Source: Chaetoderma sp. LZ-2023a (taxonomy: Eukaryota > Mollusca > Caudofoveata > Chaetodermatida > Chaetodermatidae). Taken from it: a stretch of DNA of 64,000 nt. How positions within the stretch are numbered: the stretch's first letter is position 1; each line of letters starts with the position of its first letter. The notes under the pieces are model-generated. The model saw only the letters and a list, made by a program, of their open reading frames with translations. It made no database searches and had not been told where the DNA came from. Positions 9,929 through 21,064 of this stretch are shown in pieces. Both the position numbers and the translations under genes were made by a program. Location of the stretch: contig CM067360.1 of NCBI GenBank assembly GCA_034401795.1, forward strand, positions 122,312,430 to 122,376,429, written 5' to 3'.

Positions 9929-10117
9929 GCTACTACTCGGTTAATGATGCACGTAACTCGATGAAACTTGAGTACGATATTCTAGGGGTGACTATCGACA
10001 TCATTACTTTTCATCTCCCGGAAGGTAGTATAAGGGCACCCAACCGACCCACACTTAAATTGTAAAATTGCTATTCCTCTGTTATTGATACACGATGAAA
10101 CATGAGAGGGATATTCT
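9929..10117. repeat. Degenerate dispersed repeat
   Basis: Phrases such as 'attgctattcctctgttatt' and 'gagggatattctatttcc' recur at 11,060-11,420, so this is a shared diverged repeat of unknown type between two MITE-A copies. Confidence 0.45.
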
Positions 10118-10498
10118 ATTTCCATTTTAGCTATGCCCCGCCCATCTCTAGCTAAGCTCCACTCACACTCAGCTCGTGTTGGGATCGATCGATTTCTAAA
10201 CCCCCTGACTATCAATTTCCAGAAAACTATACAGGTTAGCTATTGAATATTTTGAAACTAATTTGACTGGACGCTGTTGCTGCCTATGCGTCCAGTCAAC
10301 TTAGTTTCAAAATATTCAACAGCATGCTTATTAAATAGTAGAGACATACAATTCGTACAACGTGTCGGACTATTAAGAGTTAAAGACGGGCCAACCAGAA
10401 TCATTTATGACGTAATGATCATGACGTCATCCTACACGCCACTTAGCTGATTACGATGTCATATGACGTCAGAAGATAGATGGACACTCTGGAAAATT
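10118..10498 (-). mobile_element. MITE-A copy 7
   Basis: Reverse orientation: 'ttttagctatgccccgccca' end, 'gggatcgatcgatt' (about 10,180), core palindrome at about 10,240-10,322 in which the arm 'ggacgctgttgctgcctatg' lost the matching 'gcagcaac' side, then 'gatcatgacgtcatcctaca' and 'gatgtcatatgacgtcaga'. Copy 8 begins at its right edge in the opposite orientation. Confidence 0.88.
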
Positions 10499-10804
10499 TT
10501 CAATGGACCTTTTCAAGTTTATCCATCGATAATATGACGTTATATGAGGCCATAGCCAACTACGTGACGTGTATGCTGACGTCATAATCATGACGTCATT
10601 AATGATTCGGAATTGTCCGTCTTTAACGCTTAATAGTCCGACGCGTTGTACGAATTGTGTCTTTACTATTAAAAAGAGAGAGAGAGAGAGAGACAGAGAG
10701 AGAGAGAGGGAGGGAGGGAGGGAGGGAGAGAGAGAGAGAGAGAGGGAGGGAGGGAGGGAGGGAGGGAGAGAGAGAGAGAGAGAGAGGGAGGGAGAGAGAG
10801 AGGG

Positions 10805-10835
<31 letters not shown>

Positions 10836-10838
10836 GGG

Positions 10839-10869
<31 letters not shown>

Positions 10870-10959
10870 GAGGGAGAGAGAGGGAGAGAGAGGGAGAGAG
10901 AGGGGGAGAGGGGGAGGGGGAGGGGGAGGGAGGGAGGGAGAGGGAGAGTGAGAGAGCGA

Positions 10960-11018
<59 letters not shown>

Positions 11019-11052
11019 GTGGGCCATAGGTAAAACTGGAAAGGTCCATTCG
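10499..11052 (+). mobile_element. MITE-A copy 8 with its core replaced by a GA microsatellite
   Basis: The left part is normal: 'caatggaccttttcaagttt', 'gctgacgtcataatcatgac', 'agtccgacgcgttgtacgaa', 'gtctttactatta'. Where the core palindrome and ATCGAT segment should follow, there is about 340 bp of (GA)n/(GGGA)n. The sequence then resumes with the normal MITE-A right end ('gatgggtgggccataggt', 'ctggaaaggtccatt'). Confidence 0.86.
10674..11015. repeat. (GA)n / (GGGA)n microsatellite
   Basis: About 342 bp of purine-only sequence on the plus strand, mixing GA and GGGA units, with single c interruptions at about 10,693 and 10,958. Open frames across it on both strands (Arg-Glu or Ser-Leu repeats) are artefacts of the repeat. 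Confidence 0.97.
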
Positions 11053-11559
11053 CTGACCTGTTGGTTTCAGTAGAGCTGTTCCTACGTTATTAATCAATGT
11101 AGGCCATAGCTTGATAAAACTTGGGATGGATATTCTTTGGGTAGGCCCTAACTCCTCGCATCATCACAGAGCCCAATTTTCGATTCACTGCCCTAATGGA
11201 TTTTAGTCATACATATTTTAATCGCTACTCCTCCGTTATTGGTGAGTGGATTGAGATATTAGTATGGCTCTTTAGGGAGACTTCACTGGCAATTCACTGG
11301 CGTGATGACGTTTACTAAGGCACTCCACCTTTAAATTTTAAAATCACTACTTCACCATTCTTGATGAACGGATCTCGATAAAACTTGGGAAGGCTATTCT
11401 ATTTCCAGGATTTTATTGCTCACTCTTATTTATTTTCGAATTGTCACGCTTGATCAATTTGCGAAATCCAAGATGATCGCCAACAATCAGAAAGAAATTT
11501 ATCTAAAATCATAAAGTGGTATCTATACTAATAAAGATCTAAACTTCGTAGAAGCAGTC
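11053..11559. repeat. Diverged dispersed repeat, two or three partial units
   Basis: 'cttgataaaacttgggatgg' (11,111) and 'ctcgataaaacttgggaagg' (11,374) are repeats of the same unit, also related to 9,929-10,117. No gene is seen. Confidence 0.45.
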
Positions 11560-14045
11560 CTAGATCAGGAAGCAGCACCTGATCTACCTGGATAGAAATG
11601 AACCCGCAACGAAGTGGTAGTCTCCTTATTCGATGTGTATATTGATCTCCAAATAGCATCGGTAACAATGATAACAATATTAACAATCTAGGCAAGAGAG
11701 TTAGTGAGTCTACGCACAGTCACATTCCACTGTTGGGCGATTTTAATCATCCCAATATAAACGACTGTACATCACCGCCTAATGCCAACCACCTAACAAG
11801 TCTGTTTATTGATGCATGCAGAGAGTCATTCGAGTTTCAGCGTGTAAGGCTCCATACACATTTCAGAGAATGGCAACATCTAGTCCACACGGGGACTACG
11901 ATAGACTCGCTATGCTCATGAGCAGCCACTACTGGCTTCGCATAGCGAGTCCATCGTAGTCCCCGTGTGGACTAGGTCTCCATACAATTATCTGCCATGT
12001 GTCTGGTTGGAGTTCAGAACAGAATTCCACTAAATATTATAGCTTTCCTCATGGAGCTGGGATATCTTTAGCACCGAATTGTATCAATGTAAATCTGCAT
12101 ACGTTTTTGTCCATAACTTGGTCTATAAGTTCCAACCGTCTAATAATAATTGAGCACGAAAACTAATGCAGAGGCAAATTAAACTGGCTTCTTGCAAGGG
12201 AGGGAACTCGATCCTGTAAGCTTTTTATGAGCTTTCAATCGACAAAACCTCTGTTTATATTTTCAATTATCTGTACATGCGGCATGCAAAGATATTTGTA
12301 CATAGTTGCTGAGCATAGCGAGACCATCGTAGTCCCCGTGTGGACTAGCCAACATCCATCTACGATAGATCTGGTGTTAGCAAATGAGGGAGACATGGTT
12401 CAGCCACCAATCAGTCTTGTATTTCACTCTCGATTGTTACAGACCACCCACTGTATCGAAAGCAATCAAATTTAATTACAACAACAGAAATTACGATAAA
12501 ATGAGAAGCACATTTGAAGAAAATAGCTGGGAACCAGAGCTTGCCAACCTCAATACTGAACAAATATGGCCCGTCGAGAAGTCTAAGGTGATGAAATTGG
12601 TCAATAGTTCAATCCCAAGAAAGACTGCAAAGATAGTATCAAATGATCAGATAATATAAATGGCCCTTGGTTAACTACCAGTATCCACGAGAAGCTACGG
12701 GCCAAGAGACAAGGTTCCACCCAATTCAGAAAAATGTGTTATAAAAAAGACTATGAAGAGTATGCAAAACGGTGCAATCAATTGAAATGGGGGTTGAAGA
12801 AGGCCAAGAGAGACTTTGAATAGGAGGTTGGCAAGAAATCAAAGTCCAATCCCAGGGCGATTTACAGTTATATCAAGTCAAGTGTGAAGACAACATCCAG
12901 ATTAGCAACTTGAAACACACCGAAGGGCGATTAACCATAACAGACAAGGTAAAGGCAGAACCCAACAACTGCTTCAAAAGCGTGTCTACTCACGAAGCTA
13001 CATCCACCATTCCTTGCCATACAAATTTAGTAAAGGGCTGCGCATTGTCATTTAGGAAGCAGATGTATTAAAGTAGTTGAAGAATCTCTCAGTCTCCAAG
13101 TCACAGGGTGCAGATGAACTGCATCCCAGAGTCCTGAAAGATACCAGCCACCTCATTGTGAAACCACTGACCACGCTCTTTAATGACTGGAAGGATGGGC
13201 AAATTACTGCAATCTACAAAAAGGACTGCAAGTTGTCTGTTGGGACCACAAGCCAGTAAGTTTGACACCAGTCATGTGCAAATAGATGGAGCACTTTGTC
13301 AGAGACGAGTTGAACAAGCATATATTTCACCACATAACTTACTGTCAGCATAACTTCTTGAATGGCCGCTTATGTATCACCCAGCTCCTAGAATGTATTG
13401 ATTCATGTACCAAATTCATTGATGAAGGAGGAGCAGTAGATGCTGTGTATCTAGATTTTGCGAAGGCTGTTGATACTGTCACTCACCACCGATTATTTGG
13501 TAAACTACAGAATTATGGAGTGGATGGTGATGTTTTGGGCTGGATTAACTCATTCCTACGCAACAGAAGACAAAGTGTATTTATGGATGGTTTGAGCTCT
13601 TACTGGGAACCAGTTCTCAGCGGCATACCCTAAGACAGTGCTTTGGGATCAGCTTTATTCACCTGCTACATCAATGACGTGCCAGAGGTTGTGGACAATA
13701 TGGTCTGATCATCAATCTGCTTGTAGATGATACAAAGTTCTTCTCATCGGCCAGCTCCCTCGAGGATCACAACCAACTCCAAGTAGACTTGAATAATCTG
13801 TCTAACTGGTCTGATACATGGCAGATGAGATTCAATGGATCAAATTGCAAGCGTATGCACTTGGGCATGTCAAACAGCACGTATATGAATAGTATGCAAG
13901 AAAATGGCCAGAGGATACTCCTAAAAGTGACAATCTGTTAGAAGGATCGTGGCGTACACGTTAATAATTCCCTTAAAATTTGACAATCATGCAGATAAAG
14001 CAGCAAATAAAGCAAACCAGCTAGTCAGAATGATTCACAGATCCT
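11560..14045 (+). pseudogene. Non-LTR retrotransposon (jockey/CR1 group), broken
   Basis: Fragments in correct LINE order on the plus strand: apurinic-type endonuclease motif 'LLGDFNHPNIND' (about 11,730), endonuclease C-terminal 'STIDLVLANEGDM' (about 12,360), linker with Lys-rich helices (12,480-12,900), RT start 'SQGADELHPRVLKD' (about 13,102), 'AVYLDFAKAVDTV' (13,436), 'WINSFLRNRRQSVFMDG' and 'LLVDDTKFF' (about 13,720) where FADD or YADD is expected. Several stops and frameshifts (for example the stop at 13,631) show it is dead. A 470 bp element interrupts the endonuclease (see 11,880-12,349). Confidence 0.85.
11880..12349. mobile_element. 470 bp TIR element inserted in LINE endonuclease
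   Basis: Inverted ends of about 38 bp: 'ctagtccacacggggactac' at 11,880 and its complement ending at 12,348. CAACAT occurs immediately before (11,874-11,879) and after (12,350-12,355). Removing the element and one CAACAT joins 'REWQH' to 'PSTIDLVLANE' in frame, as in an intact LINE endonuclease, so this is a true insertion with a 6 bp duplication. A third copy of the end sequence, inverted, lies at 11,940-11,977, making the left side a hairpin. No coding capacity; superfamily not assigned. Confidence 0.88.
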
Positions 14046-14379
14046 ACTGAGGATATAATGCCTGATAGATAATTTAAGAATAGTATGAATAATCCAGGAC
14101 CTAATACGCTTGCCTGTGGGATACCACTAATCACTGCTTGGCAGCTAGATGACTGTCCATTAATGGGTACTTTCTGTGTTCGATTTGACAGGAAAGCTTT
14201 AATCCAGTTCAGTATGTTGTCCTTTAAGTCGTGACTAGATGCATTGCTTATGAGACGTTTATGCGGTACTTTGTTGAATGCTTTCCTGTTGTCTAGTTAT
14301 AATGCATTTAGTGAGCCACCATTGTCCAAAATTTGAGACCACTTGCCAAGCACTGTAAAGGGCTGTAGGGTTGTGGGGC

Positions 14380-15514
14380 CAGTGTTCCTCATGGTACCTG
14401 GATTTTGGGGGTCCCTGAGACCCCTTACTCTGAAATTATGGGGTCCCAAACCAAAATCTGGGGACCCCAGCTGAAATCATATGGGGGGGGGGGCGATTTC
14501 GATGAAGTGAACTTCGACCACTAAAACAAGACGATAATGTATAAACTTACAATTATTTATTCGAAGCACATTCATAGCACTGCTGACTACGCATTACTAT
14601 AGTAATATAGTGGCAATATAGTGATTTATATTCAAGCAGTGATATAGTAAGATGGTATCATATCATAGAATACTATACATTACTATACATTACTATGCCA
14701 CTTTTTATAATAAAAATCACTGTTCTAACTATATTAGTCAACAAAGCTATGTTATATGAATATGCTTCGAATAAATAATTGTAAATTTGTACATTAAAAT
14801 TGTATCATCCTGTTTCTAGCTGTGTGTTTACTTTGCGAGGTGCTCCAGTATATGGGAGGGACTTTCGAAATGAAATGAAATGAGCTTGTCGGGAATCTCA
14901 GTCTTTAATCAAATAGTGACTTGGCCTTTCTGCTCACTACAATTAAATATCTATATTTTTGTAGTTCCGTAGTAGCCAGAGGGTTAATACAGAGTGTTGT
15001 GCCTCAAACATTTGTTTGTAAATAAGAGTTTCGCATATTATTATGCTACGGGAATTCCACTGAGGACGTGTGATCTTTCATAAACGGTTGCTTTCGCATT
15101 TTACTTTTACAAACCACCAAAGCGCCAATAGCGAGATTACAGGCAAAATTTATGATGATTCAGTATAGTTCCCAGTTCCTGATTCTCAGTATTACACGAA
15201 GTGCAGAACAAAATTGATTGGAATCACTGATGAAAGTTACCGAGTAGAAGCTGGTTCCTGATACTAACTACTTTAGAATAGCCTTCAACGGGGGACAGAT
15301 TGATGAAATTTGTCGAACTTATGCGGACAATTACAAATGGTGGTAATTCATACACAATTCCCGGAAAAATATTAGAAACTTGTGATGCACTACAGTGCTA
15401 CCGATTTCCGTACCGAATTTTCTGTGCATCCCCTGGGACACACGGGGTCCAACTTTATGCGTCCCACGATTGTATGCCTCTAGGCGTGTAAAAGGACCCA
15501 AATGGGGAACACTG
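14380..15514. mobile_element. hAT-like non-autonomous element inside the LINE
   Basis: Ends 'cagtgttcctcat' (14,380) and, on the complement, 'cagtgttccccat' (from 15,514), the CAGTG-type end of hAT elements. Flanks 14,371-14,379 and 15,515-15,523 match at 6 of 9 positions and their removal restores the LINE frame. I see no transposase. The 8 bp duplication expected for hAT is not exact, so the class is tentative. Confidence 0.72.
14522..14815. repeat. Foldback inverted repeat within the hAT-like element
   Basis: Arms of about 55-60 bp share 'ttacaattatttattcgaag' (14,548) and its complement (about 14,768). The centre is rich in 'actata' motifs. It may be a separate nested element or the body of the host element. 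Confidence 0.7.
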
Positions 15515-15890
15515 TAATGGAGCGTCCCAATATGAAACCATACTGTTGGTTACTGAAGATGGAATTACTCTTCATATGCATTATTATAGTGTCTCCAAGA
15601 ATGGATTTCATTGTTTTACATACGACACTGGTGAGGTTGACACTGGTGAGGTTCACCGGTCAATAGTTTGGTGCTAATTGTCTATCACCTTTTTGGAATA
15701 TGTCACTAATTTGGCCTGTCAGCCAGATGTTTGGGAGTTTGTCTGATTGGAGCGACACACTATAGATAATACTGAGTGGGTGGGCTAAGACCTGTGAGAG
15801 TTCCTATGGTAGTCTTGGATGTAGTTCACCAGGGCCTTGGCTTTTGTTAATGTTTAGAGCTTCTAATTTTTTCGGGAATGATGGTTACTT

Positions 15891-16140
15891 TTGATTGATT
15901 ACAATAATCCTAGGACAATAGCAAGCCTAGCGCCTGTGTCCTGTAACATGGTGGCTGTGGTAGTTGTGGTGGTGGTAGCGGCGGTGGCGGTGGGAGCGCC
16001 GGCAGCGCCGGCAGTGGTGGCAATGGCACCAACAGCGCTGGTGGCAGTGGCGGTGGTTTTAGCAGCAAGAGATCGGATACACGTTTCCTAATCCTGATCC
16101 TGATCCTGATTAGTTATGATGACACATCCACAGGACATTC
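15891..16140. repeat. GGT/GGC-rich simple repeat
   Basis: Degenerate triplet repeat ('gtggtggtagcggcggtggc') at about 15,957-16,062. A short open frame of Val/Ala results from it. No gene is supported. Confidence 0.6.
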
Positions 16141-17810
16141 TTTCGCTGCACATTCGGCAAGTAGCTTAGTTAGATATGTTGTTTTCCTCTGACTAATTTT
16201 GTAAATTTAGTAGTAGGAATTGTTGCGCTTTCTGAACTGCTTAGAAGATCCTGCGATAGTTTGTTCCAATCCCTTATCGTATTGGGAATACAACTGAATT
16301 TAAAGGTGTCGGTTCTCACCTAAATTTGATTGAAGTGGCTGTTGTGCATGTTTTTGGTTTTCCGAATTGGCTTCTGTAGACTACTTAATGGTCGATTTAC
16401 TTAAACAGAATAAGTCGGCTTTGTTTCTTCCTGTCTTTCAATGGTGGATGTTTTCGATTTTCCATTATATTTGTCATACTGCCTATTCATAGCTATTGTT
16501 TGAGGTGATGAATCTAGCTGCACATTTTCTAGTTTATCGGGTTATTTGCTGAGGGTCACAAACTGTACTTGCATATTCCAAAATTGTTCCAATCAGTCCC
16601 ATGTATGCTTGAAATCTGATTTCCTGTGAACAGAATCATACATTTTTCTGCAATAGTCCTAATGTTCTATACGATTTGCTGCTTATCTCTGTGGTGTATT
16701 TGTGCCAGCGTAAGTCATTTGTGATATTGACGCCCAAATACTTTACCGATGAGAGAAAACATAGGCTGGTTCCGTTTAACGTGTTGTAAAATTTTATGGG
16801 GTTTTTTTCTGGTGAGGCACATCATGCTGCATTTTGCCTGTTGGAAGCACATTCCCCAAGTTGTAGCCCAGTTAGCCAACATATTTATGTCATATTGGAG
16901 TACTTCGCTGTTCTTCGGGTCATTAATTTCCTAGTAATATACACAATCGTCGCGAATAGCCTGATCTCTGATGAAATGCCCTGGACTATATCATTTATGT
17001 GGGCTGAAAACAGAGTGCGCCAACAACAGTTCCTTAAGGTACACCAGACACAACCTCTCTAACGTTTGATTTAGCACCATTGACTAGTAGTACTACACAT
17101 TGTTTGTGACCCAATAAGAATGAGTCAATCCAATTTAGTATGTTTTAGACACACCACATTTGTACAATTTAGATTTCAAACGCTCATGTGGAGCGGTATC
17201 GAAAGTTTTTTCAAAGTCTGGAATAAAAATGTCCATTTGTTTCCGGTTATCAATAGATGAAGCCCAATCATTGATGACATTAATTAGTTTAGTTTCACAA
17301 CTATGAAATATACGGAAGGCATGGTGTCGGTTAGTTAGGGTGTTATCCTCTTCAAAATGGCTCATTAAATTAGAGCAGATGATGTGTTCACAGTAAATGC
17401 ATGTCAGTGAAACTGGTCTATAGTTTCTTGGTAAGGAACGGTCACTTTTTTATATAAAGCACAAATGTCTCCATTCAATTGGGATAATTCTTTTGTCTAT
17501 GGACCGTTAAAAATGTGATAGTACACATATGTCTGACAGTTCTGTGGACATTTCTTTGAGTATTCGCGGATGTAATTGGTCGGATCCCATGGACTTTGAT
17601 GTTTGTAAGACATTTAATAATCTCTTGCTTCCATTTGTGTTAATAGTGATATTTTCCATTTTGTTTGTTTTAGGAATTGTCCATGGTATTTCCATAAAAA
17701 TTGTTTCAGTGAACACACTAATAAATTGATTGCTAAGTGCTTCGGCTTTGATGAGGTCGGTATCTGCGGAATTCCATTGTACTTTAATACTGAAAATGAC
17801 AAACAATCAT
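16141..17810 (-). pseudogene. LINE RT, broken, minus strand
   Basis: On the minus strand: 'SMGSDQLHPRILKEMSTELS' (about 17,590-17,530), 'MDIFIPDFEKTFDTAPHERL' (about 17,240-17,180), then broken palm and thumb regions and a C-terminal 'NTIRDWNKLSQDLL' with 'LVRGKQHI' near 16,290-16,170. Motifs and order are those of jockey/CR1-like LINEs. Multiple stops and shifts are present; no intact YADD box was found. Confidence 0.8.
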
Positions 17811-17939
17811 GCCATATGTGATACTGTATGGTGTTTCTAGACGAAAAGCTTAGCCTATGAGTCCAGATCCTCATCTTCAATAGCAAAACTGCTGCATTCT
17901 GTCTCGATGCAGTTATCTCAAGAGGTGCCTCAAAATTAT

Positions 17940-19400
17940 AAATCATTTGCTGGTTTGACTATTGCATGTCCAAGCGTGCTTCTAAGGCTTTCACTGACGT
18001 TGCTTTCACTACTTCCTCATGCAGACTGTTCCATGGTTCAGCCAACCAGCTGCGAAAACTGTTCTGTCTGAGTATGGGCTTAGGTCTCTGCTTAAAGATC
18101 TTAAGGTTTCGTACTCTGCTGGCATTGAGCTCCCTTAGTGATATGTGTGGGAACACCGCACGGTCGTACACGCTTGTTATTGTCTTGTAGGTCTCTGTCA
18201 TATCAGCCCTGAGCTAGCGGAACGACAATGATTATAGCTTCAGTTTCTTTAATCTCCTCGTAGCTCATGTCCTTCAACCCGGGGATCACTTCTGTGGCCC
18301 GTCTCTGTACACATTCAATGCTGACTACATCTTTTCTCCTCAGTAGGTGTCATACTAGATTCGCATACCAGACGTGTGGTCTCATAAGTTGCTTGTACAG
18401 CCAGTTGAACCTATCTGGGTCTAGGTAGGCAAAGGTATGTCAGATCATCTCCATGATTTGTGTCACCTGGTTAATCTTTTCATTAACATGCTGCTCAAAG
18501 GTTAGCCTGCTGTCGATGTTAACACCCAGGCCCTTCTCTTCTTGTTGGTCAAACTTCCCAGTTTGTGTTCTGCCGTCTCACCAGGGCCGCCTCTCATAGC
18601 ATATTCTCTCTACATCTTGATGCTTTCTGCCCAGTCATACCCTTGCACTTATCTGGATGGAACCTACGTAGCCATTCATCTGACCAGTCCTGAAGGTTGT
18701 TTACGTCGGACTGCAGCACTCGCTGCTCATTTTCATTCCTAATTTGTCATCTGATCTTCATATCATCAGCATACATGTACGCGTCAGAGATGAGAGATGA
18801 GAGATTCTGGTAAGCTGTTGATAAATAGCACACACAGCATAGGTCACAGCACGCTGACCTGTGGAATCCAGCCACACATTCTGAATCTGTGCCATTTACT
18901 ATAACCCTTTGTTTGTGAGACAGGAATACTGTTATCCATGTGTGAACCTTGCCAGTTATGCTACACCCTTTAAGCTTTTGGAGTATTCACTTGTGAGGCG
19001 CAGTATCAAAGGCCTTCATGAAGTCAAGGTATACAACATCAATATTGGTGTCAGTATCTAGTTGGTCCTTCAATGTGTCTAGCACCTTTAATAACTGTAA
19101 CAATATCAATCTTCCACTTATGAAACCAAACTGCTTACTGCTGATCAGGGAGTTTGTCTTCATGTGGTTATGATGCCAGAATTTTAAAGGTGACTGTGTT
19201 TGGTTCCTGTGCCTAATCAATGCCCTTATGTTGTTGTTTATCCAAGGTAGTGATCGTTGGGAGCGAGATAAATTACTAGGTACATTTCTTCGGATGGTTT
19301 CATTTAGAAAATTCTTAATTAGTAACCAATTGGTTTCGATATCATGGCCATTCCCATGACCATTGTAGCTTCCAGGGTGTGTGCACCGCTTCACATTCTG
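17940..19400 (-). pseudogene. LINE RT with YADD box, minus strand
   Basis: From high to low coordinates: 'NVPSNLSRSQRSLPWINNNI' linker (about 19,280-19,220), 'SSKQFGFISGR' (about 19,140), 'NIDVVYLDFMKAFDTAPHK' (about 19,043-18,987), 'YMYADDMKI' (about 18,775-18,750) and a C-terminal 'YKTITSVYDR', 'WLAEPWNSLHEEVV' (18,190-18,010). Stop codons interrupt it. Together with the endonuclease piece at 20,040-20,680 it likely formed one element, separated by 19,400-20,040. Confidence 0.83.
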
Positions 19401-19439
19401 ATCTTCTGAGTCTGTTCGTACCCGGGTGATACACCAGCC

Positions 19440-19645
19440 AAATGATGCTGGTTAGCTGGCCTCGAGGATTGTGAAGAGTTACCGCCCATCACTGGTGAGC
19501 ACAAAGACTAACCTCTAGAGTCGGTGGAACAATCACGTTCCAGTGGGGCCATGCGACCATTGCCGCAGAAGTTGAATGTCACCGTGTCATCTTGGCTGTT
19601 GGTGTTACTGGTGTGTCTATTCATCCTAATAATTTATATGTCTGT
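19440..19645 (+). repeat. SINE-like repeat, partial copy
   Basis: Shares 'ggccatgcgaccattgc' and following phrases with 20,805-21,064, where a tRNA-like head is present. This copy lacks a clear head and probably was inserted into the LINE. Confidence 0.55.
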
Positions 19646-20039
19646 AGATCAGTGAGTTGAAGCTGATCTTCCGAAATAGCTGAGCTGCGGCCAAAATAAT
19701 TGTATTTGTTGGCCGCATATATGCATTGATTTGGCTGGTAAGCTGTGGCCAAAAGGCCACGCTGCAGAGAAGGTCCTTCTGAAGTTGTTAGTGGTGGGGA
19801 ACCTTTCTTTAATTTAGATGATTACCCCTGATGCTGTTTGCCAGGGGTATAACATGTGCTTGTGGCGTTGAACGCAGCCCCCAGAGATTCGAACACAAAA
19901 CCAATATGAACTGTCTCTGGTTAGCAAGACTAGAGTACCACTGTTATACAGTAAGCAGTAATAACATGTCTTGTCTCTGGCGGACCCACATCACAACTGA
20001 TTTTCCTGAGGAACGGTTCTCCTTTTATACTAAATGGTG
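19646..20039. other. Unassigned sequence between LINE parts
   Basis: Contains 'gctgtggccaaaaggccac' (small dyad) and 'cagagattcgaacac', which on the minus strand resembles a tRNA B box. Too little for an RNA gene call. Confidence 0.35.
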
Positions 20040-20680
20040 ACATCACCAAGTTCTGTGCTGCGCTTTGCTTTCCAATCAATTTTCCTGTAGTTAAAGTCAC
20101 CGAGAATGTGGATATTTGGAAGGTGGTTTGCTTTATTTTTTGACTTGATCATGAGTAGCTGATTTCTTAGTAGTATAATGTGATCTGATGATGCATCCAG
20201 TTCCCTATACCAACTGCTGATGTAGTTGTCTTTTCCATTTATTGACCATTCTGTCCATACTGATTCTGAACCGTTTTCTATGTCGTAAACTTGTGATGAT
20301 TCTAAATTTTGCATCACTAACAAAATAGTCCATCCCGCACCCATTACTCTATCATTTCTGAATATATCATAGGCTAATTCCTGTGGAAATAGCTCATTTG
20401 ATTCTACGGATTTGTCTATTTGGTTTCTTGAAAGGATACAATGTCTGGATTGCATGTTGCTAGATATGGCTGTATTTCAAGTTTTTTCCCTCTGATGCTA
20501 TTTATGTTGATTGATATCATGGTGATTTGTTTCATTTTTACTGTTTTATCCTTCTTGACAGAGTTCATCCATGGTAACTTCACTAACTGCTTCAAATCAG
20601 TTACTGATTTCAAGGTCTGCCATGGATAAATAATTAGATTAGTTGATGTTGTCACAGTTTGGACACATCCAGGCACGGTT
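20040..20680 (-). pseudogene. LINE endonuclease domain, minus strand
   Basis: 'ISININSIRGKKLEIQPYLA' followed by 'CNPDIVSFQETK' (about 20,520-20,416) is the N-terminal strand and catalytic Glu of APE-type LINE endonucleases. 'NIHILGDFNYRKIDW' (about 20,110-20,065) is the GDFN motif. The two parts lie in different frames, overlapping at 20,416-20,455, so a frameshift is present. It is the 5' side of the RT at 17,940-19,400. Confidence 0.82.
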
Positions 20681-20804
20681 TGTCATTTACATTATCTTGT
20701 AGTCTGCATCAGAGATTTGGAAACATATTCGCCTAGATCTGATGTATGTGTAGTCTCCAGGCATGCACGCTGGTCCACCGGACGTACTCGTTCCGTGGCA
20801 CCAC

Positions 20805-21064
20805 GGGGGCGTAGCGCAGTGGGGCAGGAGAACTGGTTAGCAGCAGATCTCAGGGTTGTGGAGCCAGTGTTGCGCATTGCCGGATCATACAGAAACCGAA
20901 TTCGAGAGCCGGTGGGATGTTCACATTCCAGTGGGACCATGCGACCATTGCTGCCAAAGTCAAACCACACCATCTCGTCCACGCTGTTTGTGTCACCGGT
21001 GGGACGGTTCCACGGCTCCATTTTATGGCTGGGAAATAAAGTTAAAGCTACAAACAATAAATAA
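20805..21064 (+). repeat. tRNA-derived SINE, probable
   Basis: The head 'gcgtagcgcagtgg' matches the pol III A box consensus TRGCNNAGYGG and is followed 30-45 bases later by 'cagggttgtggagcc', a decayed B box. The body ends 'gggaaataaagttaaagc', with an (aataa) tail. A partial copy lies at 19,440-19,645. The open frames on both strands here are incidental. Confidence 0.6.

Larger units (their letters stand above)
14046..15890 (-). pseudogene. LINE RT fragment on the minus strand, split by an insertion
   Basis: Read on the minus strand, 15,890 to 15,515 encodes RT start motifs ('INKSQGPGELHPRL', 'SNQQYGFILGRSIT') and 14,370 to 14,050 continues with 'VLGKWSQILDNGG', 'KAFNKVPHKRLIS', 'WIKAFLSNRTQKVPING' and 'GIPQASVLGPGLF'. 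The two parts join in frame if 14,380-15,514 and a short duplication are taken out. It meets the plus-strand LINE tail to tail near 14,046. It lacks the downstream YADD region. Confidence 0.8.

Noticed and set aside
10569..11097. Long open frames on both strands across the GA tract
   Set aside because: They consist only of Arg/Glu or Ser/Leu repeats produced by the (GA)n/(GGGA)n microsatellite.
15891..16091. Val/Ala-rich small protein
   Set aside because: Product of a GGT/GGC triplet repeat.
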